DNA from: Noviherbaspirillum sp. L7-7A
Lineage (GTDB): Bacteria > Pseudomonadota > Gammaproteobacteria > Burkholderiales > Burkholderiaceae_D
Length of the DNA stretch: 64,000 bases
Reading direction: 5' to 3'
Assembly (NCBI RefSeq): GCF_019052805.1
Contig: NZ_JAHQRJ010000001.1
Location: 1,674,001-1,738,000 of the forward strand
In this document: positions 26,685 through 35,423 of the stretch, in pieces
How positions within the stretch are numbered: the stretch's first letter is position 1
Layout: every line of letters starts with the position of its first letter
Made by a program: the position numbers and the translations under genes
The notes under the pieces: generated by a model
The model's input: only the letters and a program-made list of their open reading frames with translations
Told to the model about the DNA's origin: nothing
Database searches by the model: none

Positions 26685-28117
26685 GTTGCGATCTCCCTGG
26701 TAACGGGGGTGGAGCCGGTCGGGCCGGAAGCGGCCCAGCCGGCGATGACAGCGGAAAACAGGCCGGCGCTGCCGCCGGCCCGCACGATCAACAGGCCGCC
26801 GGGGCGGAACTTGGGAACCTGCTTGCCGGCCAGCGCCGCCGGCAAGCCTTCGGCAATGCCGCCGGCGCCGGCCAGCATGTCGTCGGCATCGAAGGTCAGC
26901 AAGGCGGTCAGTTCATCGCGCAGACGCGCCTTGGACCAGCCGGCCTCGATGAACACCCGGCTGTGCTCGGGCGACACCACCAGCAGCGCGTCGCCGGCCA
27001 TGGCCAGCTTGGGATGGTCGACCGCGCGCAGGCATAGCGCGAAGCTCCTGGCCAGCGACTCGGGCGTACGCGATTTCTGGTCGACGATGCCCTGCACGCC
27101 TTCGCCGGCAAACAGGGTAACGGTGGAAGCATGGGCGCCAAAGCCGCGTTCCACGGCAAGCGACTCCCAGCCGATGTCCTCGGCCTCGGCGAAGCAGAAG
27201 CTGTACTTGCCGGGATTGCCCAGCGTGGCGCGGTCGACTTCGCCCGGCCGGCCGCCGCCGACGTTGCGGATCACCAGTTGCAGCGCGCGGCCGATGGTGG
27301 CATTGGCGCGGTTGCCCTGCCCCAGCGCATTGACGCCCGAATTCATGCCGACCGCCTTGCCTGCGGGCCCGTTGACGACCACCACCGGCCCGGCAAACAT
27401 CGTGGTGCACAGCACGCCGTGCATGCCGAATTCATCCACCAGCGCCGCCTCCACCGCCGCCAGCACGATGGGCAGGTACTCCGGCTTGCAGCCGGCCATC
27501 ACCGCATTGATCGCCACCTTTTCCACGGTGCAGGGCGCCAGGTCGGGCGGCGCCAGGCCAAGCACTTCATCCGGCTTGCGGCTGGTTCCCTGCAGCATGC
27601 GCAGCACCCGTTCGCGGGTCGGCGGCACCACGGGCAGGCCGTCGGTCCAGCCGCGCTCGTAGCAGGCTTCCATCACGTCTTCCTCTTCGCCCAGCGCAAT
27701 GGTGCGCGAGACGAACTGGATGTCGCCATAGCGCAGCGCAAGCTGTTCCGGCATGCCGGGGTCCAGGGTTTTCGAGCCGCAGCCGGGGCGTATCGCGGGC
27801 AGGCCTTCGCCCAGGCTCGGCAGGCCGCTGATGCGGCGCCAGTCGTCGCGATGCCAGCCATAGGTGCGCTCGACTTCACGCCCGCCTTCCACCCGGATCA
27901 GGGTGGGCACGACTTCGATGTTGAGCAGCCAGGAATGTTCCAGCTCGCGGTCGTCCACCACCTCCGCGGCGCCGCCGGCATAGGCCGGGTCGTCCTGCAC
28001 ATAGACCTTCAGCGGCAGATCGGCGGCCGCCAGGCGCGATACCAGCGGCTCCACCAGCGCACAGGTCGGGCAGGCGCGCTTTGCGATCAGCAACAAACCA
28101 TCGGGCATCTGGCGCAT
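26681..28117 (-). CDS. Thioredoxin-fold fusion protein linked to the UGSC selenoprotein
   Basis: A 478-residue protein in two parts. Residues about 1-110 are thioredoxin-like: LLIAKRACPTCALVEPLV holds the CPTC redox pair, then VVPTLIRVEGG with the cis-proline context. The remaining 360 residues form a separate domain with GWTDGLPVVPPTRERVLRML, APCTVEKVAINAVMAGCKPEYLPIVLAA and VVVVNGPAGKAVGMNSG; I do not know a function for it. The start ATG at 28117 follows AAAGGA. The stop overlaps the start of the selenoprotein, so the two are translated together and are probably a redox pair: the CxxC could reduce the Sec-Cys centre. That coupling is inference. Confidence 0.8.
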   Translation of the reverse strand: MRQMPDGLLLIAKRACPTCALVEPLVSRLAAADLPLKVYVQDDPAYAGGAAEVVDDRELEHSWLLNIEVVPTLIRVEGGREVERTYGWHRDDWRRISGLPSLGEGLPAIRPGCGSKTLDPGMPEQLALRYGDIQFVSRTIALGEEEDVMEACYERGWTDGLPVVPPTRERVLRMLQGTSRKPDEVLGLAPPDLAPCTVEKVAINAVMAGCKPEYLPIVLAAVEAALVDEFGMHGVLCTTMFAGPVVVVNGPAGKAVGMNSGVNALGQGNRANATIGRALQLVIRNVGGGRPGEVDRATLGNPGKYSFCFAEAEDIGWESLAVERGFGAHASTVTLFAGEGVQGIVDQKSRTPESLARSFALCLRAVDHPKLAMAGDALLVVSPEHSRVFIEAGWSKARLRDELTALLTFDADDMLAGAGGIAEGLPAALAGKQVPKFRPGGLLIVRAGGSAGLFSAVIAGWAASGPTGSTPVTREIAT

Positions 28118-28631
28118 GGTGCTTGTCCTTTGTTCTCTGTTCTTTTAACGAACTTATTGGCGGTCATCATACGAAGGATGGTCAATGCTGACCAGCTTTT
28201 TTTGCACGGTCGTTCTATTGTATTTCGTCCCCCCATGGCATGGATGGCGTTTCAGGAGTGCCCGGGCGTTGAACCCATGCCGATTCCCATCAAGGCAACA
28301 CAGGGTGGCTGCGGAGTGCCAGCGGGTGAATGCATTCCCTGCCTGCAGCAGGCATGGCCTCGGTCGCTCGCTGCAGCACACGAAAGCGGGAAGGGAAAGA
28401 GGGGCGGCCTCCTTGCCCGGCATCGATTCTCCGGCAGGCAAGACAACATGCCCTGTCGCCCCATTCCTGCGCCACGACCGCAGCCGGAACGCTTCGGGCG
28501 ATTACGGTAATGACAAACTGCAAGGTCATGCCTTGCCGACGGCGCATCGGACACATGCCGTCTTCAATCTGCGCTGCCTCATCGACGTCTCGGGGCAGCA
28601 TCGTCAAAACAAGCACCTGAAGAGTCAACCC
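28118..28631. other. 514-base intergenic region
   Basis: No convincing gene on either strand. It separates the minus-strand selenium operon from the plus-strand GG-motif peptide gene, and so should hold both promoters. The promoter-like site at 28166-28194 is listed separately. Confidence 0.6.
28166..28194 (-). promoter_or_regulatory. Candidate promoter with palindromic operator for the selenium operon
   Basis: On the minus strand, TGGTCA (28194-28189), a 17-base spacer and TATGAT (28171-28166) form a sigma-70-like promoter 48 bases before the thioredoxin-like start. The -35 box is half of the inverted repeat TGGTCAGCATTGACCA (28179-28194), a possible operator. Read on the plus strand the same repeat is followed by seven T (28197-28203) and looks like a terminator. 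Confidence 0.45.
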
Positions 28632-28916
28632 ATGAACAACGTTTTCAAACAGCTTCTGTCCTCACAAGCACTGTCCCTCCCATCTGCCACCATGCAGACT
28701 GCCCAGTACATTGCCGATACCGATCTGGCAGGCATCACCGGCGGCCAGGAGCACGGCGAAATTCAATTCAGATTCGGCTTGCACTTTGGCGCTGAGCACA
28801 AGGCGCTGCCATTCTCGGCCGAGCTGCAGCAGTTGCCGGTCGGCGCGGTTGACCCGAATACCGTTCCGTGGGCGGAACTGAAGCCTGCTGTAAAGAAGCT
28901 TGCCAGCGCTGACTGA
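28632..28916 (+). CDS. Small protein with a double-glycine leader-like motif
   Basis: A 94-residue protein. Residues about 26-38 read IADTDLAGITGGQ, the pattern of the double-glycine leaders of bacteriocins and other ribosomal peptides (acidic-DLxxITGG). The part after GG is mixed, with two Gly and several Phe/His residues, and no Cys or Ser/Thr cluster that would signal a lantibiotic or microcin core. The ATG at 28632 follows a weak ribosome site. No C39 peptidase or exporter is nearby, so it would be an orphan precursor. It could equally be a small protein that ends a helix in GG by chance. Confidence 0.55.
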   Translation: MNNVFKQLLSSQALSLPSATMQTAQYIADTDLAGITGGQEHGEIQFRFGLHFGAEHKALPFSAELQQLPVGAVDPNTVPWAELKPAVKKLASAD

Positions 28917-29015
28917 GTACTGACACCGCCGTAGCAGAAGCTTGCCTGAACCGCGCAGCGTTTTGATCAAACCGATCGCTGAGACTGCCCACCGCAACAA
29001 CTGGCAATCCACGGT

Positions 29016-30635
29016 TCAGGCCTTTGCCGCCCTCTCCCGCAGTTCCCGCTTGAGCAGCTTGCCATTGGCATTGCGCGGCAGGGGCGTCTCCATCAGCGTG
29101 ACATCCTCCGGCACCTTGTAGTCGGCCAGGCGGGCCGCGCAGTGCGTTCGCACCGCGTCGGCATCGGTCACGCCGCCGGGCGCATACACGAAGGCATGCA
29201 CCCGCTCGCCCAGCACCGGGCAGGGCTTGCCCACCACTGCCGCCTCCAGCACGCCGGGCAGCGCCATCAGCACATTCTCCACCTCGGCCGAATAGATCTT
29301 GTAGCCGCCACGGTTCAACATGTCCTTCTTGCGGTCGAAGATGCGCACGAAGCCGTTCCCGTCGATCGAGCCGATGTCGCCGGAATGCCAGTAGCCGGCG
29401 GTAAAGCCGGCGGCGGTCGCTTCCGGATTGTCCCAGTAGCCGCGCACCACCATCGGGCCGCCTATCCACAACTCGCCGCTCGCGCCCGCCGGCACCTCTT
29501 TGCCGTCGTCGTCGACCACGATCACCGAGGCGCAGGGCAGTGCCACGCCAACCGAGTCATTGCCGGCAACGCTGGTGCCGGGCGGCACGGCCGTGGTAGG
29601 CGATGTGGTTTCGGTCGCGCCGTAGGCATTCACCAGGGCCAGTCCCGGCAACTGCCGCGCCATGGCGTCCACCGTGGACGGCGGCATCGGCGCGCCGCCG
29701 AAGCCGCCGATGCGCCAGGCCGACAGGTCGTGCGCTTCCATGCGGCCGCGCAGCAGGCACAGGTTGTACATTGCCGGCACCATCAGGGTATAGGTCATGC
29801 GCTCCTTCGCCGCGACGGCGACGAACTCCTCGGCCTGGAAGGCGGAAAAGATCAGCATGGCGCCGCCCACCCGCAGCATGGCGGCGATCACGGCGATCAG
29901 GCCGGTGACATGGCTGGCCGGTACCGCCAGCCCGGCGCAATCATGCTGGTCCAGCCCGAAGCAGGCCTGGTAGTGCATGGCCGAATGCACGATGTTCAGG
30001 TGGCTCAGCATTGCGCCCTTGGGATTGCCGGTGGTGCCCGAGGTGTAGAGCAGGACCGCGGTGTCTTCCTCCCGCACTGGCGCGGCCTCGCTCGCCGGCA
30101 TGAAGCCGCGACCAAGCGCAGACAGCGACAGCACACTGGCGTCGCTTACATCATCGACGCGGATGCGCAGACGCAGGCCGGGCGCCTCGGCCGCGTCAGG
30201 CAGCACTGCCGCCAGCGCGGCGTCGAACACGATGGCCTTCGCGTTACTTTGCCTCAGCATATAGGCCAGGCCAGGCCGCTGCTCGCGTATGCCCACCGGC
30301 ACCGCGATTGCGCCCAGGCGCTGTATCGCCAGCAGCACCGATACGAACTCGGGCCGGTTGCCGATGAACATCACGACCCGGTCGCCACGTTCGACGCCAT
30401 GGCTGGCCAGGCCGGCGGCAATGCGACCGACTTCGCCATCCAGCTGCCTATAACTCAGGCTGGCGCCGTTGAACAGCACGGCCCGCCGGTCGGCATGGCT
30501 GGCCAGCGCCTCATCGAACATCGCATGAAAGGAAGACGGCCGGTCGGCGAAGCAGCGCACGATGCGGTCGCCGAAATGGGCCTCATGCCGTATTGCCGGC
30601 ACGCTGAACCCGGCCCAGTGTTCGGGCCCGCTCAT
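29016..30635 (-). CDS. AMP-dependent acyl/aryl-CoA ligase
   Basis: A 539-residue ANL-superfamily ligase that activates a carboxylic acid to its CoA thioester. The P-loop LLYTSGTTGNPKGAMLSHLN, NAYGATETTSPT and the hinge/GYWHSGDIG...FDRKKDML motifs are all present, and the C-terminal catalytic lysine lies in NANGKLLKREL. The start ATG (30633-30635) overlaps the stop of the LivF gene, so it is the last gene of the transport operon. This suggests that the imported acid is trapped as a CoA ester. Substrate is unknown: fatty and aromatic acids are both possible. Confidence 0.92.
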   Translation of the reverse strand: MSGPEHWAGFSVPAIRHEAHFGDRIVRCFADRPSSFHAMFDEALASHADRRAVLFNGASLSYRQLDGEVGRIAAGLASHGVERGDRVVMFIGNRPEFVSVLLAIQRLGAIAVPVGIREQRPGLAYMLRQSNAKAIVFDAALAAVLPDAAEAPGLRLRIRVDDVSDASVLSLSALGRGFMPASEAAPVREEDTAVLLYTSGTTGNPKGAMLSHLNIVHSAMHYQACFGLDQHDCAGLAVPASHVTGLIAVIAAMLRVGGAMLIFSAFQAEEFVAVAAKERMTYTLMVPAMYNLCLLRGRMEAHDLSAWRIGGFGGAPMPPSTVDAMARQLPGLALVNAYGATETTSPTTAVPPGTSVAGNDSVGVALPCASVIVVDDDGKEVPAGASGELWIGGPMVVRGYWDNPEATAAGFTAGYWHSGDIGSIDGNGFVRIFDRKKDMLNRGGYKIYSAEVENVLMALPGVLEAAVVGKPCPVLGERVHAFVYAPGGVTDADAVRTHCAARLADYKVPEDVTLMETPLPRNANGKLLKRELRERAAKA

Positions 30636-31285
30636 GCCGCCTCCCTCGCCACGTTGGCGCCGCGCTCGATCACGACTTCCGCGTCCAGCAGCGAGCTCGA
30701 ATGGTTCAGGTCCGACTGCGAGATCAGCACCGACAACTGGCTGCCGCGCAGGCTGCCGATGACTTCGGAAAGCCGCTGCGACAGGGCCGGCGCCACGCCT
30801 TCGAAGGGCTCGTCCAGCAGCAACAGGCGGGTGCCGACGGCCAGCGCCCGGCCCAGCGCCACCAGCTTCTGCTGGCCGCCGGAAAGCAGCAGCGCGCGCC
30901 GCTCGCGCATGTCCTTCATCTCGGGCAGCACGCTGTAGACGAACTCCAGGCGCTCCGCTTCCTTCAGGGCTTTCGAGGCCCACACCGGCACCAGGATGTT
31001 TTCCTCCACCGTCAGCTCCGGCACCAGGCCGCGGTCCTCTGGCATGTAGCCTATGCCCAGGCCGGCGCGCAAATGGCGCGGCATGCCGCCCAAGTCGCGG
31101 CCATCGAGGGTGATGCCGCCGCTGCGCAGCGACAGATGGCCCATGATGGAGCGCATGAGCGAGGTCTTGCCGGCGCCGTTGCGGCCGATCAGGCCCACCA
31201 TCTGGCCGGCCGGCACGTCGATGGAAAAGCCGCGCAGGATTTCCACGGCTTCGATGGCGACATTGATTCCCTTTACCTGCAGCAT
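30632..31285 (-). CDS. livF: ABC transporter ATP-binding protein LivF-like
   Basis: A 217-residue nucleotide-binding subunit of a branched-chain-type importer. Walker A GRNGAGKTSLMRSI, signature LLSGGQQKLVALGRALA and Walker B LLLLDEPFEG are complete. Its length matches LivF (about 230), slightly short. It lies 12 bases downstream of LivG. The assignment to LivF follows from order and size; the operon probably carries an organic acid rather than leucine. Confidence 0.9.
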   Translation of the reverse strand: MLQVKGINVAIEAVEILRGFSIDVPAGQMVGLIGRNGAGKTSLMRSIMGHLSLRSGGITLDGRDLGGMPRHLRAGLGIGYMPEDRGLVPELTVEENILVPVWASKALKEAERLEFVYSVLPEMKDMRERRALLLSGGQQKLVALGRALAVGTRLLLLDEPFEGVAPALSQRLSEVIGSLRGSQLSVLISQSDLNHSSSLLDAEVVIERGANVAREAA

Positions 31286-31297
31286 ATTCCCTGTCTC

Positions 31298-32068
31298 CTA
31301 GCGCAAGGTGCCCGTGACATAGCGCCGCACCTCGTCATTGGCCAGCGCATCGGCGGGCGCGGCGTTGGCGATGATGCGGCCGCTGTAGAAGGCCACCACC
31401 CGGCTCGCATAGCGCTCCACGATATCCATGTCATGCTCGACGAACAGCACCGTCATCGCCTCTTCCTCCAGCGCCTGCATCACGGTGTCCATCATCGGAA
31501 ACTTTTCTTCCACGCTGACGCCGCTGGTCGGCTCGTCCAGCAGCAGCAGGCGCGGCTGCTCGGTCAGGGCCATGGCGATGTCGAGCAGCTTGCGCACGCC
31601 GCCAGGCAGTTCCGAAACCCGCCGTGCGGACTGCGCCGCCAGGCCGAAGCGCCGCAGCAGCGCCTCGGCGCGTTCGATTGCATCGGCCCGGTGCGCCGGC
31701 CTCAGGAAGGACAGGCTGCGGCCATGGCAGGCCGTGGCCACCAGCATGTTGTCCAGCACCGTCAGGCCCGCGCAGAGCTGCGGTATCTGGAACGAGCGCG
31801 CCACGCCCAAGTGGGTGATGGCGCGCGGCGCCATGCCGGTGATGGCGCGGCCATCGAGCATGATGGTGCCGGCGTCTGGCCGGATATAGCCGGTGATCAT
31901 GTTGACGAAGGTCGTCTTGCCGGCGCCATTGCTGCCGATCAGGCTGACCCGCTCGCCATGCCCCACGTCAAGCGACATGTCGCTGGCGGCGACCACCGAG
32001 CCGAAGCGCTTCTGCAGGCCGGCTGCCTGCAGCACCGGCGCATTGCGGGTATCGGGAACCGCGCTCAT
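31298..32068 (-). CDS. livG: ABC transporter ATP-binding protein LivG-like
   Basis: A 256-residue second ATPase of the same importer. Walker A SLIGSNGAGKTTFVNMITG, Walker B LLLLDEPTSG and switch histidine FVEHDMDIVER. The signature region ELPGGVRKLLDIAMAL departs from canonical LSGGQ (P for S), a variation seen in some LivG proteins. The start ATG (32066-32068) overlaps the LivM stop by four bases. Confidence 0.9.
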   Translation of the reverse strand: MSAVPDTRNAPVLQAAGLQKRFGSVVAASDMSLDVGHGERVSLIGSNGAGKTTFVNMITGYIRPDAGTIMLDGRAITGMAPRAITHLGVARSFQIPQLCAGLTVLDNMLVATACHGRSLSFLRPAHRADAIERAEALLRRFGLAAQSARRVSELPGGVRKLLDIAMALTEQPRLLLLDEPTSGVSVEEKFPMMDTVMQALEEEAMTVLFVEHDMDIVERYASRVVAFYSGRIIANAAPADALANDEVRRYVTGTLR

Positions 32069-33075
32069 TGCCTGCCTCCGCTGCCGGTCCTGATCTTGCC
32101 GCCGGCCCAGAGCGAGCCGATGCCGCCGGGCAGGAAGCGGATTGCCAGCAGCAGGAAGATACCCAGCGCCAGTTGCCAGGTGTTGGGGAAGTACAGGCTG
32201 GAAAACGAGCGCACGATTTCCAGCAGCGTGGAGGCGATGAATACCGCCAGCACGCTGTGGTAGCCGGCCAGGATGGCGACGAACACGAATTCGCCGGAAC
32301 TGGTCCAGTAGCTGAAGTTGGGATCGATATGGCCCAGCGACATCACAGTCAGCGCGCCGCCGACGCCGCCGAGGAAGGCGGCGATCACGAAGTTGGCGGC
32401 CACGGCCTGGCGTACCGAACCGCCCAGGTATTCCACCCGCAGCTCGTTCTCCCGCACTGCCAGCGATACCAGGCCGCGGGTCGAATCGAAATAGACGCGC
32501 GCCGCCAGCGCCAGCAGGCCCGACAGCGTGACCGTCACGGCGTACAGCAGGAAGCCGACATGGGCATCCGGCAGCGCCTGGCCCAGCAGCGTCGGCCGGC
32601 TCATGTTGAATCCGTCGGAGCCGCCCAGCGCATCGGTCTTGACCAGCACGCCATACAGCACCATGGACAGGGCCAGCGTCAGCATCGCGAAGAAGATGCC
32701 GCGGTAGCCGGCAATCAGGCGCGCCACCAGCAGCGCCGCCAGCGCCGCCACCACGCCGCCGGCCAGCGCCATGCCCAGCGCATCGGTCATGCCGAGCCGG
32801 TTGAACAGCAGCGCCGCGGTATAGCCGCCCAGGGCGAACACCATGCCCTGGCCGAAGGACACCACTCCGCAGCGCATCAGCACCACGATGCCCAGCGACA
32901 CCAGGCCGTGCGAGGCGGCCATGGTCAGCAGAAAGGTCAGCCACTTGGGCAGCAGCGCGCCGGCGCCGACCAGCACGACGATCAGCGCCAGGCCGGCCAG
33001 GAGCGAGCGCGGCCGCGCGGCGCGCTGGTGCGCTGCCGGCGCCGGCTTGTCGAGAGTTGCAGAAGTCGCTTGCAT
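32065..33075 (-). CDS. livM: Branched-chain-type ABC permease LivM-like
   Basis: A 336-residue inner-membrane permease with about nine hydrophobic helices and the LivM signature region including LAVRENELRVEYLGGS, an EAA-like loop that contacts the ATPases. It is separated from LivH by a single base. Its C-terminal extension is short and polar. Confidence 0.9.
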   Translation of the reverse strand: MQATSATLDKPAPAAHQRAARPRSLLAGLALIVVLVGAGALLPKWLTFLLTMAASHGLVSLGIVVLMRCGVVSFGQGMVFALGGYTAALLFNRLGMTDALGMALAGGVVAALAALLVARLIAGYRGIFFAMLTLALSMVLYGVLVKTDALGGSDGFNMSRPTLLGQALPDAHVGFLLYAVTVTLSGLLALAARVYFDSTRGLVSLAVRENELRVEYLGGSVRQAVAANFVIAAFLGGVGGALTVMSLGHIDPNFSYWTSSGEFVFVAILAGYHSVLAVFIASTLLEIVRSFSSLYFPNTWQLALGIFLLLAIRFLPGGIGSLWAGGKIRTGSGGRQ

Positions 33076-33076
33076 G

Positions 33077-33973
33077 TCAGATCTTCCTTGCCTGTATGCG
33101 CTGGAACAGGCCTTCCGGCTTGAACATCAGCACCACCGCCATCACGATGTACACCGAGAACAGCTCCGCCACCGGCGCGGTATGCACCGCCAGGGAGCGC
33201 GCCAGGCCGACGATGAGCGCGCCGATCGCCGCGCCCGGTATGCTGCCCAGACCGCCGATGATCACCACCGCAAACGACACGATGATCACGCCCACGCTGA
33301 CGCCCGGCTGCACCGAGATCATCGGCGCGGTCAGGGCCCCGCCGAGCGCGGCCAGGAAGATGCCCACGCCGAAGGCCAGCATGTAGACCCGCGAGACGTT
33401 TACGCCCATGCTGGAGGCCACTTCCTCGCTGTGGATCACGGCCAGCACCAGCTTGCCCTGGCGGGTGCGGTTCAGGCCCCACCAGACCGCCACGCCGACC
33501 ACGACGGCAACGGCCACCAGCATGAAGTCATAGCCGACATAGGACTGCTCGCCGATGTCGACATTGCCGAACAGCGCGTAAGGGTCGGTGACGTAATACG
33601 GGTTGACGCCCCAGATCAGCTTGGTCACGTCTTCCAGGATCAGGAACAGCGCATAGGTGACCAGCACCAGCAGCACTTCATCGCGGCCATAGAAAGGCCG
33701 CAGCAGGCTGCGCTCGCACAGCGGCGCCACCAGTGCCGCCACCGCCACGGCGGCCAGCAGCATGGCTACCAGCGACCATGAAGGCGCGAACTGCATGGCG
33801 CCGAACCAGGAAACGAAGCTGGCGGCGGCATAGGCGCCGACCGCGTAAAAGCTGCCGTGCGCGATGTTCAGGATCTTGAGCACGCCGAACACCAGCGTCA
33901 GGCCCAGCGCAACGATGAACAGCCATGATGCGTAGGTAATGCCGTCGATCAGGATCGTGATCAACTGGTTCAT
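33077..33973 (-). CDS. livH: Branched-chain-type ABC permease LivH-like
   Basis: A 298-residue permease partner of LivM, with about eight helices. MNQLITILIDGITYASWLF and VLKILNIAHGSFYAVGAY are typical of LivH, and GGLGSIPGAAIGALIVGL is the conserved cytoplasmic coupling loop. Start ATG is at 33971-33973, with AAGGAGGA upstream, a strong ribosome site. Confidence 0.92.
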   Translation of the reverse strand: MNQLITILIDGITYASWLFIVALGLTLVFGVLKILNIAHGSFYAVGAYAAASFVSWFGAMQFAPSWSLVAMLLAAVAVAALVAPLCERSLLRPFYGRDEVLLVLVTYALFLILEDVTKLIWGVNPYYVTDPYALFGNVDIGEQSYVGYDFMLVAVAVVVGVAVWWGLNRTRQGKLVLAVIHSEEVASSMGVNVSRVYMLAFGVGIFLAALGGALTAPMISVQPGVSVGVIIVSFAVVIIGGLGSIPGAAIGALIVGLARSLAVHTAPVAELFSVYIVMAVVLMFKPEGLFQRIQARKI

Positions 33974-34062
33974 GCTTGTCCTCCTTGGCGGAATGGAGCA
34001 TGGCCGCCGGCCTCGTGCAGGTAAAACTGCAGGCGCCGGCGGCCGCGGTCAGGCGGATCGCC

Positions 34063-35403
34063 CTAGTCGCACTTGGCGCCGGGGAAGTTGGCCTTGATCC
34101 AGTCTTCCGACTTCATGTTGGCCGGCGGATTGACGCATTCGGCCGGGAAGCGCTGGATGTCCTGCAGCGTGACCATCTTCCTGGCTGCGTCATACTTGGT
34201 GCGGCCGATCGCGGTTTCCTGGATCGCCTGATGGCCGTCGCCCAGCGCCATGCGGATGCGTCCGCCCGGCGCTTGCCACTCCGAGCCCTTGAGCGCCTCG
34301 GCCAGCTGTTCCGGCGTGGGCTTCTTGCCGCCGTTGGCCGCCATCGCCTTCTCGGCCGCCAGCTTCAGGCCCATCAGCGCCTGCGCCATGCGGTACGGCG
34401 CCTGCACCGGATAGACGTTGTAGGCCTTCTGGTAGACGCTCCACCACCAGTCGTTCAAGTCCGACTTCGGCGCCATCAGGCCATAGGCGCCGCGCGCGCC
34501 AAGGATCACGCCATCGGGCATCTTGTCGCCCAGGCCCTGCAGCACATGGTCGGCCGCCGACAGCACGCCCTGCGACTTCTTGAACAGGCCGCGCGGTCCG
34601 GACTGCAGGATGAAGCTCTGCAGGTCGCCGCCCCAGAAGCTGGAATGCAGCAGGTCGGCCGGCTTGCTCATCAACTGCGAGATCTCGGTGCCGTACTGGC
34701 CGGAGCCGAATTTGGGCAGCAGGTCGGACTGCACCTTGGCATCGGGATAGAGCCTTTCCATCGCCAGCACGAAGTCCTTGCGGGAATCCTGGCCCCAGGC
34801 ATAGTCCTGGTTGAACAGGTTCATGGTGCCGACCTTCACGTTGCGGCTCTTCAGGTAGCGCGCCAGCGCCACGTTGTCCATGGTGCCGTGGGACGCCGTG
34901 CGGAACACATAGTTGTACTTGTTTTCCTCGAAGATGCGTGGCGTGCCGCAGTCGTAGAGGATCAGGAAGCGCTTCATTTCCTCGGCCACCGGCGCCACCG
35001 CCAGGCAGTCGCCGGAACCGACATAGCCCACCACGGCATCGACCTTTTCACGGTCATACAGGTTGCGCAGTTCCTGCACCTGCTTGGTGGCGCCGCCGTT
35101 CTCGTCGACATACACCGCCTCGATCTTCATGCCGCCGAAGCCGACCCTGTTATAGGGCGCCGGCGCCTCGCCCTTGTTGAAGGCGTCGATCAGCACCTTG
35201 CCGCCATTAACGGCCGGCACGCCGAAGCTTTCCGCCGCCTGGCCCGAGAGAAAGCTGACCACGCCGATGCGGAACACTTCCTGCGCCTGCGCCGGCGCCA
35301 TCGCCGCCAGGGCGGTGGCGACCGCCACTGCCGCGCTCATGCGCCATCCACGTCGCGCCTGTATCGTTGCGCCTGCCTGCTGCCTGCTTCTGCTTTTTTT
35401 CAT
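34063..35403 (-). CDS. ABC transporter substrate-binding protein of the Liv operon
   Basis: A 446-residue periplasmic receptor, longer than ordinary LivK (about 370). A basic N-terminus and hydrophobic core precede a cleavage site after AQAQ near residue 41; an in-frame ATG at codon 22 could be the true start. The mature protein begins EVFRIGVVSFLSGQAAES and belongs to the Peripla_BP_6 type, of the kind found with aromatic or acyl compound transporters. Cysteines in GSGDC and LYDCGTPR may form a disulfide. It precedes the permease genes by 89 bases, and its high expression is likely. Confidence 0.9.
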   Translation of the reverse strand: MKKSRSRQQAGATIQARRGWRMSAAVAVATALAAMAPAQAQEVFRIGVVSFLSGQAAESFGVPAVNGGKVLIDAFNKGEAPAPYNRVGFGGMKIEAVYVDENGGATKQVQELRNLYDREKVDAVVGYVGSGDCLAVAPVAEEMKRFLILYDCGTPRIFEENKYNYVFRTASHGTMDNVALARYLKSRNVKVGTMNLFNQDYAWGQDSRKDFVLAMERLYPDAKVQSDLLPKFGSGQYGTEISQLMSKPADLLHSSFWGGDLQSFILQSGPRGLFKKSQGVLSAADHVLQGLGDKMPDGVILGARGAYGLMAPKSDLNDWWWSVYQKAYNVYPVQAPYRMAQALMGLKLAAEKAMAANGGKKPTPEQLAEALKGSEWQAPGGRIRMALGDGHQAIQETAIGRTKYDAARKMVTLQDIQRFPAECVNPPANMKSEDWIKANFPGAKCD

Positions 35404-35423
35404 GGTCTCCTCCGTCTCGGGTT

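Noticed and set aside
25233-27662. 809-codon plus-strand ORF over selA and the selenoprotein
   Set aside because: GC-driven antisense frame without domains; the minus strand carries selA, UGSC and thioredoxin-like genes.
28185-28631. Upstream extension of the GG-motif peptide ORF
   Set aside because: The extension lacks the character of the peptide; the leader-like part starts at the ATG at 28632.
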